A DNA stretch of 19,731 nucleotides, taken from contig JAFDFO010000048.1 of NCBI GenBank assembly GCA_019309815.1, positions 1-19,731 of the forward strand, read 5' to 3'. Shown piece after piece: positions 8,006-14,959 of this stretch; the first letter of the stretch is position 1, and the number at the start of each line of letters is the position of its first letter. The notes beneath the pieces are model-generated. The model did not search any database, was not told where the DNA came from, and saw nothing but the letters and a program-made list of their open reading frames with translations. Source of the DNA: Deltaproteobacteria bacterium (GTDB lineage Bacteria; Desulfobacterota; Desulfobacteria; Desulfobacterales; C00003060). The translations under genes and the position numbers were made by a program.

Positions 8006-8290
8006 ATGAACAAGGCAGAGCTCATAGAGGCAATTAGAAAAAAGGGTGGCCTCTCAAGAACCAAAGCTAAGGAGGTCGTGGAGTTGTTCTTCGATGAAAT
8101 GTCCAAGGCCTTAGCAAAAGGCGATCGGGTCGAAATCAGGGGTTTTTGCAGTATCTATGTCAAAAACTACAAGGGGTATGTAGGAAGGAATCCAAAGACG
8201 GGAGAACCCACTCAGGTGCCACCAAAGAAGCTCCCTTTTTTCAAATGTGGAAAGGAACTGAGAGACCTGGTAGATAACAAACAAGCCTAA
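8006..8290 (+). CDS. HU/IHF-family DNA-binding protein, 94 aa
   Basis: HU and IHF proteins are small dimers that bend and compact DNA in the nucleoid. The 94-residue length is typical. The start resembles the family (MNKAELIEAI), helices follow, and then the beta-arm region GRNPKTGEP and the closing PFFKCGKELRDLV, both family hallmarks. Before the arm the sequence has VKNYKGYVGRNP rather than the common basic form, a variant I associate with Deltaproteobacterial members. The ATG at 8006 is fixed by AGGAGG five bases upstream; a GTG at 7985 in frame would place that site inside the gene. The H1-like gene follows 31 bp later without a terminator, so the two are probably co-transcribed. Whether it acts as HU or sequence-specific IHF cannot be told. 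Confidence 0.95.
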   Translation: MNKAELIEAIRKKGGLSRTKAKEVVELFFDEMSKALAKGDRVEIRGFCSIYVKNYKGYVGRNPKTGEPTQVPPKKLPFFKCGKELRDLVDNKQA

Positions 8291-8321
8291 CAAGTCACTC
8301 GCAAAGAAGACCGAGAGATTG

Positions 8322-8888
8322 ATGAAGGCGGTTGACAAGCTTGAGAAGGCTAAGGCCGCGAAGAAGCCCAAAGCTAAAGCAAAACCCAAGGCCAAGAAGA
8401 AGGCTCCTGCGAAGAAGCGAGTAGCCAAGAAGAAGGCTCCCGCCAAGAAGCGAGTAGCCAAGAAGAAAGCTCCTGCCAAGAAGCGAGTAGCCAAGAAGAA
8501 AGCTCCTGCCAAGAAGCGAGTAGCCAAGAAGAAACCCGCTGCTAAGAAGCGAGTAGCCAAGAAGAAACCCGCTGCTAAGAAGCGAGTAGCCAAGAAGAAA
8601 CCCGCTGCTAAGAAGCGAGTAGCCAAGAAGAAACCCGTTGCCAAGAAGCGCGTCGCCAAAAAAGGCCCTGCCAAGAAGAAGGCCCCGGCAAAAAAAAAGG
8701 CCACCGCGTTGACAGCCACTGACCGGGTGCTCAGGATTATCACAGGGACGAAGAAAGGCATTGATGCTCCGACACTGATGAAGAAAACCGGGTTTGCAGA
8801 CAAGAAAGTTAGAAATATTCTTATGAGAGCCTCAAAGCAGGGCAAGATAAAGAGGGCTGGTAGAGGAATCTACGTAGCAGGCAAATAG
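8322..8888 (+). CDS. Histone H1-like lysine-rich protein with C-terminal winged-helix-like domain
   Basis: The protein has about 188 residues in two parts. The first two thirds are almost only K, A, P, R and V, resembling the lysine-rich tail of histone H1 and bacterial H1-like proteins (such as Hc1/Hc2 or AlgP), which bind DNA by charge. It contains eight near-perfect 11-residue units (APAKKRVAKKK or PAAKKRVAKKK). The last 60 residues, from about TATDRVLRII to the end, look like a folded winged-helix DNA-binding domain: helices with LMKKTGFADKKVRNIL and a final basic GKIKRAGRGIYVAGK wing. The ATG at 8322 directly follows a TTG; GAGAG sits 4 bases upstream. It shares the HU transcript and ends before a strong terminator. 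A role in nucleoid compaction is inferred. Confidence 0.85.
   Translation: MKAVDKLEKAKAAKKPKAKAKPKAKKKAPAKKRVAKKKAPAKKRVAKKKAPAKKRVAKKKAPAKKRVAKKKPAAKKRVAKKKPAAKKRVAKKKPAAKKRVAKKKPVAKKRVAKKGPAKKKAPAKKKATALTATDRVLRIITGTKKGIDAPTLMKKTGFADKKVRNILMRASKQGKIKRAGRGIYVAGK
8403..8666 (+). repeat. Eight tandem 33-bp coding repeats in the H1-like gene
   Basis: Eight in-frame 33-bp units encode 11-residue Lys/Ala/Pro/Arg repeats. Units 1-4 begin GCTCC, units 5-8 begin CCCG. Units 3 and 4 are identical at the DNA level, as are units 5, 6 and 7. Unit 8 is diverged. Identity in third codon positions indicates recent duplication rather than selection on protein alone. Confidence 0.95.
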
Positions 8889-8956
8889 GCAAGTCACTCT
8901 CCCTTCAAACACGTATCAAAATTAGTGCATAGGGTCCCGTTGACTTCATGGGTATG

Positions 8957-8998
8957 AGCCCTTGGTGTGAAAATCTGCACCGAGGGCTTTTTATTTTT
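8957..8998 (+). terminator. Intrinsic terminator of the HU/H1-like transcript
   Basis: A 12-bp stem (8957-8968 with 8977-8988, two wobble pairs) and an 8-nt loop are followed by TTTTTATTTTT at 8988-8998. It lies 68 bp after the H1-like stop codon. Confidence 0.85.
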
Positions 8999-9301
8999 GG
9001 CGACATGATACTAAAGAACCCCCCGATGGAGAAGTATAAGCCTCGTGGTCAGGCAAAGCTTCACAGTAGAAGTATCCAAGGCAGAGTGGAGTTGATGACA
9101 CGCGGGATTCTTCATCGGAAATGCGGGGGCAATAGTTTCCTAAAGTGTGTTTCTGGTTGAGCGGTGAACAGATTTGAGTTATTGAGTTTGAAGTAGGATT
9201 CGTCAACCTCCCACAGAGAAAGGGTTGTCGCCGAACGGCATGGAGGGGCGTCTGCATCCAGACTATTGTTCCAGATCGGAGAAGCGAAGGGCAGCTTGGA
9301 C
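8999..9301. other. Intergenic stretch without a recognised gene
   Basis: Between the terminator and the small candidate gene at 9302 no credible coding region, RNA gene or repeat was seen. Frames on both strands here lack ribosome sites and protein-like composition. Confidence 0.4.
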
Positions 9302-9493
9302 ATGATAGAGGATAGGTCCCGAAAACAGGTAAATCAGACAACCGCCCTTGAAAAGATTAGCGAGGCTATTCAAGCTGTTGAATCGTGTGAGGGGGAGCTG
9401 ACACCGGAGGGCTACAAGGAATTGCGTGCACGGCTGGGGCATCTAATGGATGCTCTGTACAAAGTCGGGGGATCCCTAAGTAAATCAACGTGA
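9302..9493 (+). CDS. Possible small helical protein, 63 aa, unknown
   Basis: This short frame encodes a charged, mostly helical peptide: two likely amphipathic helices around LEKISEAIQAVESC and GYKELRARLGHLMDAL, joined by GELTPEG. That regular pattern is more protein-like than the neighbouring chance frames. The ATG at 9302 has only a distant AGGG upstream; a TTG at 9266 would add 12 residues. No known family was recognised. It is isolated in a gene-poor region between the H1-like gene and kdsC. Confidence 0.4.
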   Translation: MIEDRSRKQVNQTTALEKISEAIQAVESCEGELTPEGYKELRARLGHLMDALYKVGGSLSKST

Positions 9494-9875
9494 CGCACAA
9501 CAAAGGGGGGCAGTTGCCCTATCGATGCAAGCGAGGGAAGGCCCAGTGAGGAAGAATAGGGTGCCGAAGCGGTCAAGAGAAAGGATATCGTAACGAAAGA
9601 TTTCTCCGGACTTGCAGAGAGTCGGTGTTGTAGACGTATCTCGCATAGGGAGTGCGGCAGATCATTAATGGTCTATTTGAATGTTTTCATGATGAACACT
9701 CGTCTTCGTTTCAGTCCTAGCCCCGGACGGATGTCCATCGGCGGCGACGTCCCACATAGAACCGCTTGAGTTGCTCCGAGGGGCGTTCTCTATGGTGCTA
9801 ACGCCTGCCCTCGATTTGGGTTTGTCTGGTGATTCACAGACAACAACTTCCCCTTCCGCCGCTGCACCAAGCGCC
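9494..9875. other. Gene-poor stretch upstream of kdsC
   Basis: No credible coding region was seen. A possible hairpin joins GAGAAA (9577-9582) and TTTCTC (9601-9606) with a small inner TCG/CGA stem. A tRNA-like D-arm string occurs near 9561 but no anticodon or T arm follows. A GGGC/GCCC hairpin just after 9493 lacks a T run. Confidence 0.4.
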
Positions 9876-9905
9876 TTGACCCAATGGACCAGATGATGGT
9901 ATTTT
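9876..9905 (+). promoter_or_regulatory. Candidate promoter for kdsC
   Basis: TTGACC at 9876-9881 (5/6) and TATTTT at 9900-9905 (4/6) are 18 bp apart and would give a leader of about 100 nt before the kdsC start at 10010. Confidence 0.35.
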
Positions 9906-10009
9906 CTGACAAATTAGACAGCAGTCCAATACTCCTCGGTAGCGTGAAATGTACCTGTCACTGAAAGAGAGGCAGGGAACGGAGATCGAGAGGGAAAGGC
10001 AAGGCATAC

Positions 10010-10612
10010 ATGACGAAACAACTCGGCTTTCTGGAAGAACCCGGTACAAAAGAGCGCATCAAGGCCCCCTCAGTTGTAAGGCGCCTAAACGCTGAGGTCC
10101 GGACGCGCGTTGAGCGTGTAAAGATCCTGGTCCTCGATGTGGATGGGGTCATGACCGATGGACGGCTGATCTATCACGATGACGGAACAGAGTCGAAGGC
10201 CTTTGATGTGCGAGATGGCCACGGTATCAAAATGCTGAAGCAGGCCGGAATAGAGACGGCCTTGATTTCCGGCAGGAGTTCTCCCCTGGTCGAAAAAAGG
10301 GCTGCGGATCTCGGTATTACCGAAGTGGTCCAGGGGGTTAGAGACAAGGTGCCGCATCTGGAGACAATTCTCTCTGCGAAGAACCTCAAGTTTGATGAAG
10401 CCGCTTTTGTGGGGGATGACGTGGTGGACCTGACCGTCATGAATCGAGTGGGTTTCGCAGTTGTTGTGGCTGATGGCTCAGAATATCTCTTCGATACAGC
10501 CCACTACGTGACCCTTGCTCCCGGCGGCAGAGGTGCTGTCAGAGAAGTGGCAGAGTTGATTCTCGGGGTTCAGGGGTTGTGGGACAAGGTTGCACGCCCA
10601 TACTTTGAGTGA
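10010..10612 (+). CDS. kdsC: 3-deoxy-D-manno-octulosonate 8-phosphate phosphatase (KdsC-like HAD)
   Basis: KdsC removes the phosphate from Kdo-8-phosphate to give Kdo for LPS inner-core synthesis in the cytoplasm. The HAD motifs are present: LDVDGVMTDG at about residues 42-51 (the two catalytic Asp), the SGRSS segment with its Ser, a conserved Lys in GVRDKVPHL, and GDDVVDLTVM with the metal-binding Asp pair. The LAPGGRGAVRE stretch near the end is the C-terminal loop typical of KdsC, which favours it over other small HAD phosphatases. At 200 residues it is slightly longer than usual because of about 35 extra residues before the first strand. AAGG lies 5 bases before the ATG. Its usual neighbours (kdsA, lptC) are absent here. 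Confidence 0.88.
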   Translation: MTKQLGFLEEPGTKERIKAPSVVRRLNAEVRTRVERVKILVLDVDGVMTDGRLIYHDDGTESKAFDVRDGHGIKMLKQAGIETALISGRSSPLVEKRAADLGITEVVQGVRDKVPHLETILSAKNLKFDEAAFVGDDVVDLTVMNRVGFAVVVADGSEYLFDTAHYVTLAPGGRGAVREVAELILGVQGLWDKVARPYFE

Positions 10613-10715
10613 GAGGCGTTTGCATAGTATCCTCTCTTGGGCAACCTGCTTACTGTACTCATGTCTTGCCGCCCGGCGGCGCCTGTGAATCAAGCGAACC
10701 AATACTATCCCTGCA

Positions 10716-11987
10716 TTATTCGTAGATTTCGGAGAGCCAGGTTCCCTTTCCGAGTTCTTCTTCAATCCTCAGAAGTCGGTTGTACTTTGCTACACGGTCT
10801 GTGCGAGAACCTGACCCCGTTTTGATCTGCCCGGCGTTTAGCCCAACGGCCAGATCTGCAATGAAGGTATCCTCAGTCTCGCCCGAACGGTGCGAAATGA
10901 TCGTTTCGTATCCGGCTTCCTTTGCCATGGCCACAGTCTCCAAGGTTTCACTCAGGGTACCGATCTGATTCAGCTTGATCAGGATTGCGTTGGCTATGCC
11001 ACGATCGATTCCCTTTTGGAATATTGCTGGGTTCGTAACAAAGATGTCGTCCCCTACAATCTGAATCTTGTCTTCAAGGCGTTGGGTCATCATCTCCCAT
11101 CCAAGCCAATCCTGTTCAGCCAGACCGTCTTCGATGGAAAGGATAGGATACGTCTCTACAAGTCTTTCGTAATAATCGATCATAGCCTGCGCATCCATGC
11201 CCTTCTTCCCTTCACCCTTCAGCACATACTTTCCATTGCGGTAGAACTCATTGGCTGCGGCGTCTAGGGCGATGCCAATATCCTTGCCTGGTGTGTAGCC
11301 GGCTTTTTCAATGGCTGTTATTATCAGACGGATGGCTTGCTCATTAGAGTCAAGATTCGGTGCAAAACCTCCCTCATCTCCAACAGCAACGTTGTGGCCT
11401 TGGGCCTGAAGGACCGCTTTCAACTGATGGAATGTTTCAACTCCCACCCTGATAGTTTCAGCAAAGGTCCCAGCTCCCATGGGTAGAATCATGAATTCTT
11501 GAATGTCCAAGTTATTGGCCGCGTGCGCGCCCCCATTGATGATGTTCATCATAGGAACTGGGAGCACATTGGCGTTTATGCCCCCAATATAACGATACAA
11601 GGGCAAATGAAAGGACTGGGCGGCCGCCCTGGCTGCAGCCAGGGACACGCCAAGAATCGCATTGGCTCCCAGCTTGGACTTGTTGGGTGTTCCGTCCAGA
11701 TGTATGAGCCGATGATCCAAGCCCGTTTGATCAGAAGCATCGGCTCCCAGAATCACAGGGGCAATGACTTCATGCACATTCTTCACGGCCTTGGACACAC
11801 CCTTCCCACCATAGCGCTTGCGACGGGTATCACGCAGCTCCAGGGCCTCACGCTTTCCCGTGGAAGCTCCAGAGGGAACGGCCGCCCTCCCCACAGTCCC
11901 AGAAGCTACCATCACGTCTACCTCTATGGTTGGATTGCCCCGTGAGTCCAGGATTTCCCTAGCCGTTACATCGATAATTTCAGTCAT
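10716..11987 (-). CDS. eno: Enolase
   Basis: Enolase converts 2-phosphoglycerate to phosphoenolpyruvate in glycolysis and gluconeogenesis and is often also part of the RNA degradosome. The 423-residue length is near the family's 430. It has the N-terminal ILDSRGNPT and SGASTGKREA segments, the magnesium-ligand regions around LSIEDGLAEQDW and GDDIFVTN, the catalytic Lys in ILIKLNQIGT and the SHRSGETEDTFIADLAV signature. The ATG at 11987 is preceded by AGGGGGA with a 4-nt gap. It stands alone on the minus strand, convergent with kdsC and divergent from argS, with its own promoter. Confidence 0.98.
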   Translation of the reverse strand: MTEIIDVTAREILDSRGNPTIEVDVMVASGTVGRAAVPSGASTGKREALELRDTRRKRYGGKGVSKAVKNVHEVIAPVILGADASDQTGLDHRLIHLDGTPNKSKLGANAILGVSLAAARAAAQSFHLPLYRYIGGINANVLPVPMMNIINGGAHAANNLDIQEFMILPMGAGTFAETIRVGVETFHQLKAVLQAQGHNVAVGDEGGFAPNLDSNEQAIRLIITAIEKAGYTPGKDIGIALDAAANEFYRNGKYVLKGEGKKGMDAQAMIDYYERLVETYPILSIEDGLAEQDWLGWEMMTQRLEDKIQIVGDDIFVTNPAIFQKGIDRGIANAILIKLNQIGTLSETLETVAMAKEAGYETIISHRSGETEDTFIADLAVGLNAGQIKTGSGSRTDRVAKYNRLLRIEEELGKGTWLSEIYE

Positions 11988-12029
11988 GACATCCCCCTAT
12001 TTTTACGTCGTGTCAAACACCCTGATGCC

Positions 12030-12051
12030 AGAGACAGGTCCATTTGTCTCT
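12030..12051 (-). promoter_or_regulatory. Hairpin in the eno leader
   Basis: AGAGACA (12030-12036) and TGTCTCT (12045-12051) form a perfect 7-bp stem with an 8-nt loop within the predicted untranslated leader of eno. No T run follows. It may be an RNA-stability or control element, or chance. Confidence 0.35.
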
Positions 12052-12071
12052 AAGATCAAGACGATGATGAG

Positions 12072-12100
12072 ATCATAGATTTTGCCATTGACTCTGTCAA
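12072..12100 (-). promoter_or_regulatory. Near-consensus sigma-70 promoter for eno
   Basis: On the minus strand TTGACA (12100-12095) and TATGAT (12077-12072) are exactly 17 bp apart, matching 11 of 12 consensus bases. The leader to the eno ATG at 11987 would be about 75-80 nt. The -35 sits in a TTGACTCTGTCAA palindrome (12088-12100). Confidence 0.8.
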
Positions 12101-12175
12101 TCCCTAAACCACCCGGCAATATACGTCCGGCTTTGTACCTTGACTTGGGTCCTAAAACTCGTTACTAGGCATGCT

Positions 12176-13852
12176 ATGAAAGCCTTTCTTGCCCCCCTGA
12201 TTCAGCAAGCCATCGCGTCTGCCGTGACGGCCGCACACCTTCAGCCGGTTGATCACCCACCATCCATCGCATTGGAAATCCCCAAGGCCGTATCACACGG
12301 AGACTACAGTACGAATGTTGCCATGACTATGGCCAGATCTCAGAAGGCAGCGCCATACGACGTCGCCAGAATCATAATAGACCATATTGATGACCCTGAC
12401 CAGCTGCTTTCAAAGGTCGAGGTCGCAGGACCCGGGTTCATCAACTTCTTCATTACTCAAAAGAAATGGTATGAGGTTCTCAGGGCTGTTCACGACGAGG
12501 ATAAAGCCTACGGAACCTCTCAGGTGGGGGGGGGAGAGCGCGTCCAGATTGAGTTTGTCAGTGCCAACCCGACCGGCCCGCTCCATGTGGGCCACGGGCG
12601 CTGTGCGGCAGTGGGTGAGACGTTAGCAGGAATATTGAAGGCGGCTGGTTACGAAGTGCAAAAGGAATACTATGTGAACGATTCCGGACGTCAGATTCGG
12701 ACACTCGGTGAATCGGTATTTGTTCGGTGTCAGCAGCTCGTTGGAAAAACCGTTGACTTGCCGAAAGAGGGCTATCAAGGGGATTACATCAAGGACTTGG
12801 CTCGCACGCTTCTTGACACGGAAGGGGACCGCTTGATGAACATCCCTGAGGACCAGGCAGTTGAACTGTGTGCCAGGTTTGCGTCCGAGCAGATCCTTGC
12901 GGAGATTCGGGAAGATCTGACTTCCTTTGGCGTTTCCTTTGACGCCTGGTTCAGTGAACAGTCTCTGTCTGAATCCGGAGCTGTCGAATCGGTCATTGCA
13001 GACGGTAAGAATAATGGGACCATGTACGAACATGAAGGCGCATTATGGTTTCGGACTCAGGACTATGGTGACGAAAAGGATCGCGTCGTGGTTCGTGCCA
13101 ACGGGCTGAATACGTATTTTGCTTCAGACATTGCCTATCACCAGGACAAATTCAAGCGTAAGTTCGACCGTATCATCGATGTCTGGGGAGCAGATCATCA
13201 TGGCTATGTTTCGCGCGTTTCCGCGTCGGTTCAGGCCCTTGGAATTGACGCAGACCGGTTGAATGTCCTTCTCATTCAGCTGGTCAACCTCCTTCGAGAT
13301 GGCAAACCAGTGACCATGTCGACTCGGGCGGGAGAATTCGTCACGCTCAGGGAGGTAATAGACGAGGTGGGGCGCGATGCGGCGCGCTTCCTGTTCTTGC
13401 TACGTCACTATGAGAGTCCGCTTGACTTTGATCTGGAACTGGCAAAAAAGCAGTCAAATGATAATCCTGTGTATTATGTGCAATACGTGCATGCAAGGAT
13501 TTCCAATATTCTCAAGAAGGCAGCAGCGCAGAATTATAAGCGCATTTCTTGGAACGAGAAATTTTCTGATTTTATTAATCTGCCGGAGGAAATAGAACTC
13601 ATCAAGCTGATGGCACAATACCCCGAGGTCGTTAGTCAGAGCGCTCTTTTGATGGAGCCTCATCGTATCCCGTTCTACCTTAAAGAGTTGGCAGGGGCCT
13701 TTCACGCCTACTACCACGACCGTAGTAAACATCAGGTAATCAGTGATGATGCAGAACTTACGACAGCAAGACTATACCTGGTGGCTGCGATCCGAATGGT
13801 CATAAGAAATGGGCTTACCTTGGTGGGCGTATCAGCACCAAAGAGGATGTAG
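12176..13852 (+). CDS. argS: Arginyl-tRNA synthetase
   Basis: ArgRS charges tRNA-Arg with arginine in the cytosol. From the chosen ATG the protein has 558 residues, normal for the class I enzyme. It has the N-terminal additional domain with the HGDYSTNVAM segment, then FVSANPTGPLHVGHGR with the HIGH-type motif HVGH at 137-140, and VTMSTRAG (M381 onward) as the KMSKS-type loop. The C-terminal helical DALR anticodon-binding domain follows. The ATG at 12176 has AGG 6 bases upstream and gives the usual family start (MKAFL...). A TTG at 12140 would add 12 unrelated residues. It opens a plus-strand run of six closely spaced genes and is divergent from eno. Confidence 0.96.
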   Translation: MKAFLAPLIQQAIASAVTAAHLQPVDHPPSIALEIPKAVSHGDYSTNVAMTMARSQKAAPYDVARIIIDHIDDPDQLLSKVEVAGPGFINFFITQKKWYEVLRAVHDEDKAYGTSQVGGGERVQIEFVSANPTGPLHVGHGRCAAVGETLAGILKAAGYEVQKEYYVNDSGRQIRTLGESVFVRCQQLVGKTVDLPKEGYQGDYIKDLARTLLDTEGDRLMNIPEDQAVELCARFASEQILAEIREDLTSFGVSFDAWFSEQSLSESGAVESVIADGKNNGTMYEHEGALWFRTQDYGDEKDRVVVRANGLNTYFASDIAYHQDKFKRKFDRIIDVWGADHHGYVSRVSASVQALGIDADRLNVLLIQLVNLLRDGKPVTMSTRAGEFVTLREVIDEVGRDAARFLFLLRHYESPLDFDLELAKKQSNDNPVYYVQYVHARISNILKKAAAQNYKRISWNEKFSDFINLPEEIELIKLMAQYPEVVSQSALLMEPHRIPFYLKELAGAFHAYYHDRSKHQVISDDAELTTARLYLVAAIRMVIRNGLTLVGVSAPKRM

Positions 13853-13868
13853 GAGTGCTGACCAGATC

Positions 13869-14621
13869 ATGAGCAAAAAAGCTTCAGAGTCCAAGAAGAA
13901 AGGAAAGGGGAAGAGCAAAGGATCTCACTATACGGTGAAATTCACGCGCAGAAAGCTTGTGTTCTGGTCGGGGATTGTCTTTCTGGCGATGGTCTGGATG
14001 TTTACCCTGGGTGTTTTAGTGGGGCGAGGTCTCTCTCCGGTGCATTTTGATGTAAAGAGGCTTAAGAAAGATTTGATAGCCCTGAAAGACAAGGCCCTGA
14101 AAACTGATCAGACACGATCCGGGATTGAGACGGATAACCTTCCTGAAGATCCTGAGTTGGGTTTCTATGAGGTTCTCCCAGATAGGAAGAAAGAAATTCG
14201 GCGAAAGATTGAAGACGTGAAACTTCAACCCCTGAAGCTTGAGGCAAAGCTCCCGAAAATATCGGAAGCAGGCACAACGGATAAGGACAAAAAACCTTAT
14301 GTGAAACTCGCCGAGGTACACAAGGATAGGGTAAGGCTGGACAAGGCATTGACCATGGAAACGGCAATGACCAACGTCCCCGCAGGAGAACGGCCCCTGA
14401 CCATCCAGGTGGCCTCGTTACAGGATGCTGAGGAAGCCAGCGAGATGGTCCGTCTTCTCAAGCGTAAAGGGTATGAAGCATTCTCTGTAGCATTGAGTCT
14501 GCCCGAAAAAGGGACTTATCACAGAGTCCGAGTAGGCCGTTTTGTGGATTCCAGCGAGGCTAGTCGGGTAGCAGCGAGGCTCAAGCGCGAGGGTTTCGAG
14601 ATAATGATTTTTCGAGAGTGA
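13869..14621 (+). CDS. SPOR-domain inner-membrane protein, 250 aa
   Basis: The first 30 residues are a Lys/Ser/Gly-rich cytoplasmic tail. One membrane segment follows (about residues 32-52, LVFWSGIVFLAMVW...) and then a charged, probably disordered periplasmic linker. A C-terminal SPOR domain fills about the last 75 residues (LTIQVASLQDAEEASEMV through YHRVRVGRF to the end). SPOR domains bind denuded glycan strands at the division septum, so this is probably a divisome-associated protein like FtsN or DedD, though equivalence to either cannot be claimed. The start is 16 bp after argS; AGGAG at 13851-13855 is rather far (13 nt) from the ATG at 13869. It is followed by gatC after 22 bp. Confidence 0.88.
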   Translation: MSKKASESKKKGKGKSKGSHYTVKFTRRKLVFWSGIVFLAMVWMFTLGVLVGRGLSPVHFDVKRLKKDLIALKDKALKTDQTRSGIETDNLPEDPELGFYEVLPDRKKEIRRKIEDVKLQPLKLEAKLPKISEAGTTDKDKKPYVKLAEVHKDRVRLDKALTMETAMTNVPAGERPLTIQVASLQDAEEASEMVRLLKRKGYEAFSVALSLPEKGTYHRVRVGRFVDSSEASRVAARLKREGFEIMIFRE

Positions 14622-14643
14622 TCGGAAGGGGATATTCGTTGTT

Positions 14644-14931
14644 ATGAAAATAACCAAAGACGAGGTCATGCACGTTGCAAAACTAGCCCGGTTGGACCTT
14701 GATGAGGCCGCGGTGGAACTCTACACGAAGCAGCTGGGGGACATCTTGACATATATGGAGACCCTCAATCGGGTGGATACTGAAAACGTACCTCCCACTT
14801 CTCGTGCCACATTTATAGACAGTGCGTTCCGTGAGGATGAGGTCAAGGCATCCCTTCCTCCAGAGGAGGCTTTAGCCAATGCTCCCCAGTCTGAAGGCGG
14901 AAGCTTTGTTGTCCCCAAGGTCATAGGGTGA
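14644..14931 (+). CDS. gatC: Asp-tRNA(Asn)/Glu-tRNA(Gln) amidotransferase subunit C
   Basis: GatC is the small subunit that ties GatA to GatB in the complex that amidates misacylated Glu-tRNA(Gln) and Asp-tRNA(Asn). The 95-residue protein has the usual pattern: an N-terminal helix with VMHVAKLARLDLDE, the region around LGDILTYMETLNRVDTENV, then PPTSRA, the acidic FREDEVKASLP and a C-terminal FVVPKVIG. AAGGGG lies 12 bases before the ATG, a long gap. gatA starts 28 bp downstream. Confidence 0.95.
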   Translation: MKITKDEVMHVAKLARLDLDEAAVELYTKQLGDILTYMETLNRVDTENVPPTSRATFIDSAFREDEVKASLPPEEALANAPQSEGGSFVVPKVIG

Positions 14932-14959
14932 AAGCTTAAGTGGAAAGTAGGTCTGGAAG

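Noticed and set aside
8111..8845. Long minus-strand frame with hydrophobic repeats (244 codons)
   Set aside because: It is the complement of the HU and Lys-rich H1-like genes; AAG codons read as CTT on the other strand, which produces a long hydrophobic shadow frame.
8948..9341. Frames on both strands after the H1-like gene
   Set aside because: The plus frame includes the terminator hairpin. The minus frame has low-complexity Ser/Cys/Pro composition and no start signal.
9561..9640. tRNA-like string GCCGAAGCGGTCAA
   Set aside because: It resembles a D arm of Leu/Tyr tRNAs, but no anticodon stem, T-arm GTTCGA-type motif or acceptor pairing follows.
9494..9660. Possible RNase P, SRP or 6S-type RNA
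   Set aside because: Conserved cores of RNase P and SRP RNA were not found; only a short AT-rich hairpin at 9577-9606 is visible.
10611..10636. Hairpin GAGAGG/CCTCTC after kdsC as terminator
   Set aside because: The stem is only 6 bp with a 14-nt loop and no T run follows on either strand.
12140..12168. Promoter TTGACT-17-TACTAG directly at the argS start
   Set aside because: The -10 box matches only 3 of 6 bases and would make a nearly leaderless mRNA, although an AGG ribosome site is present.
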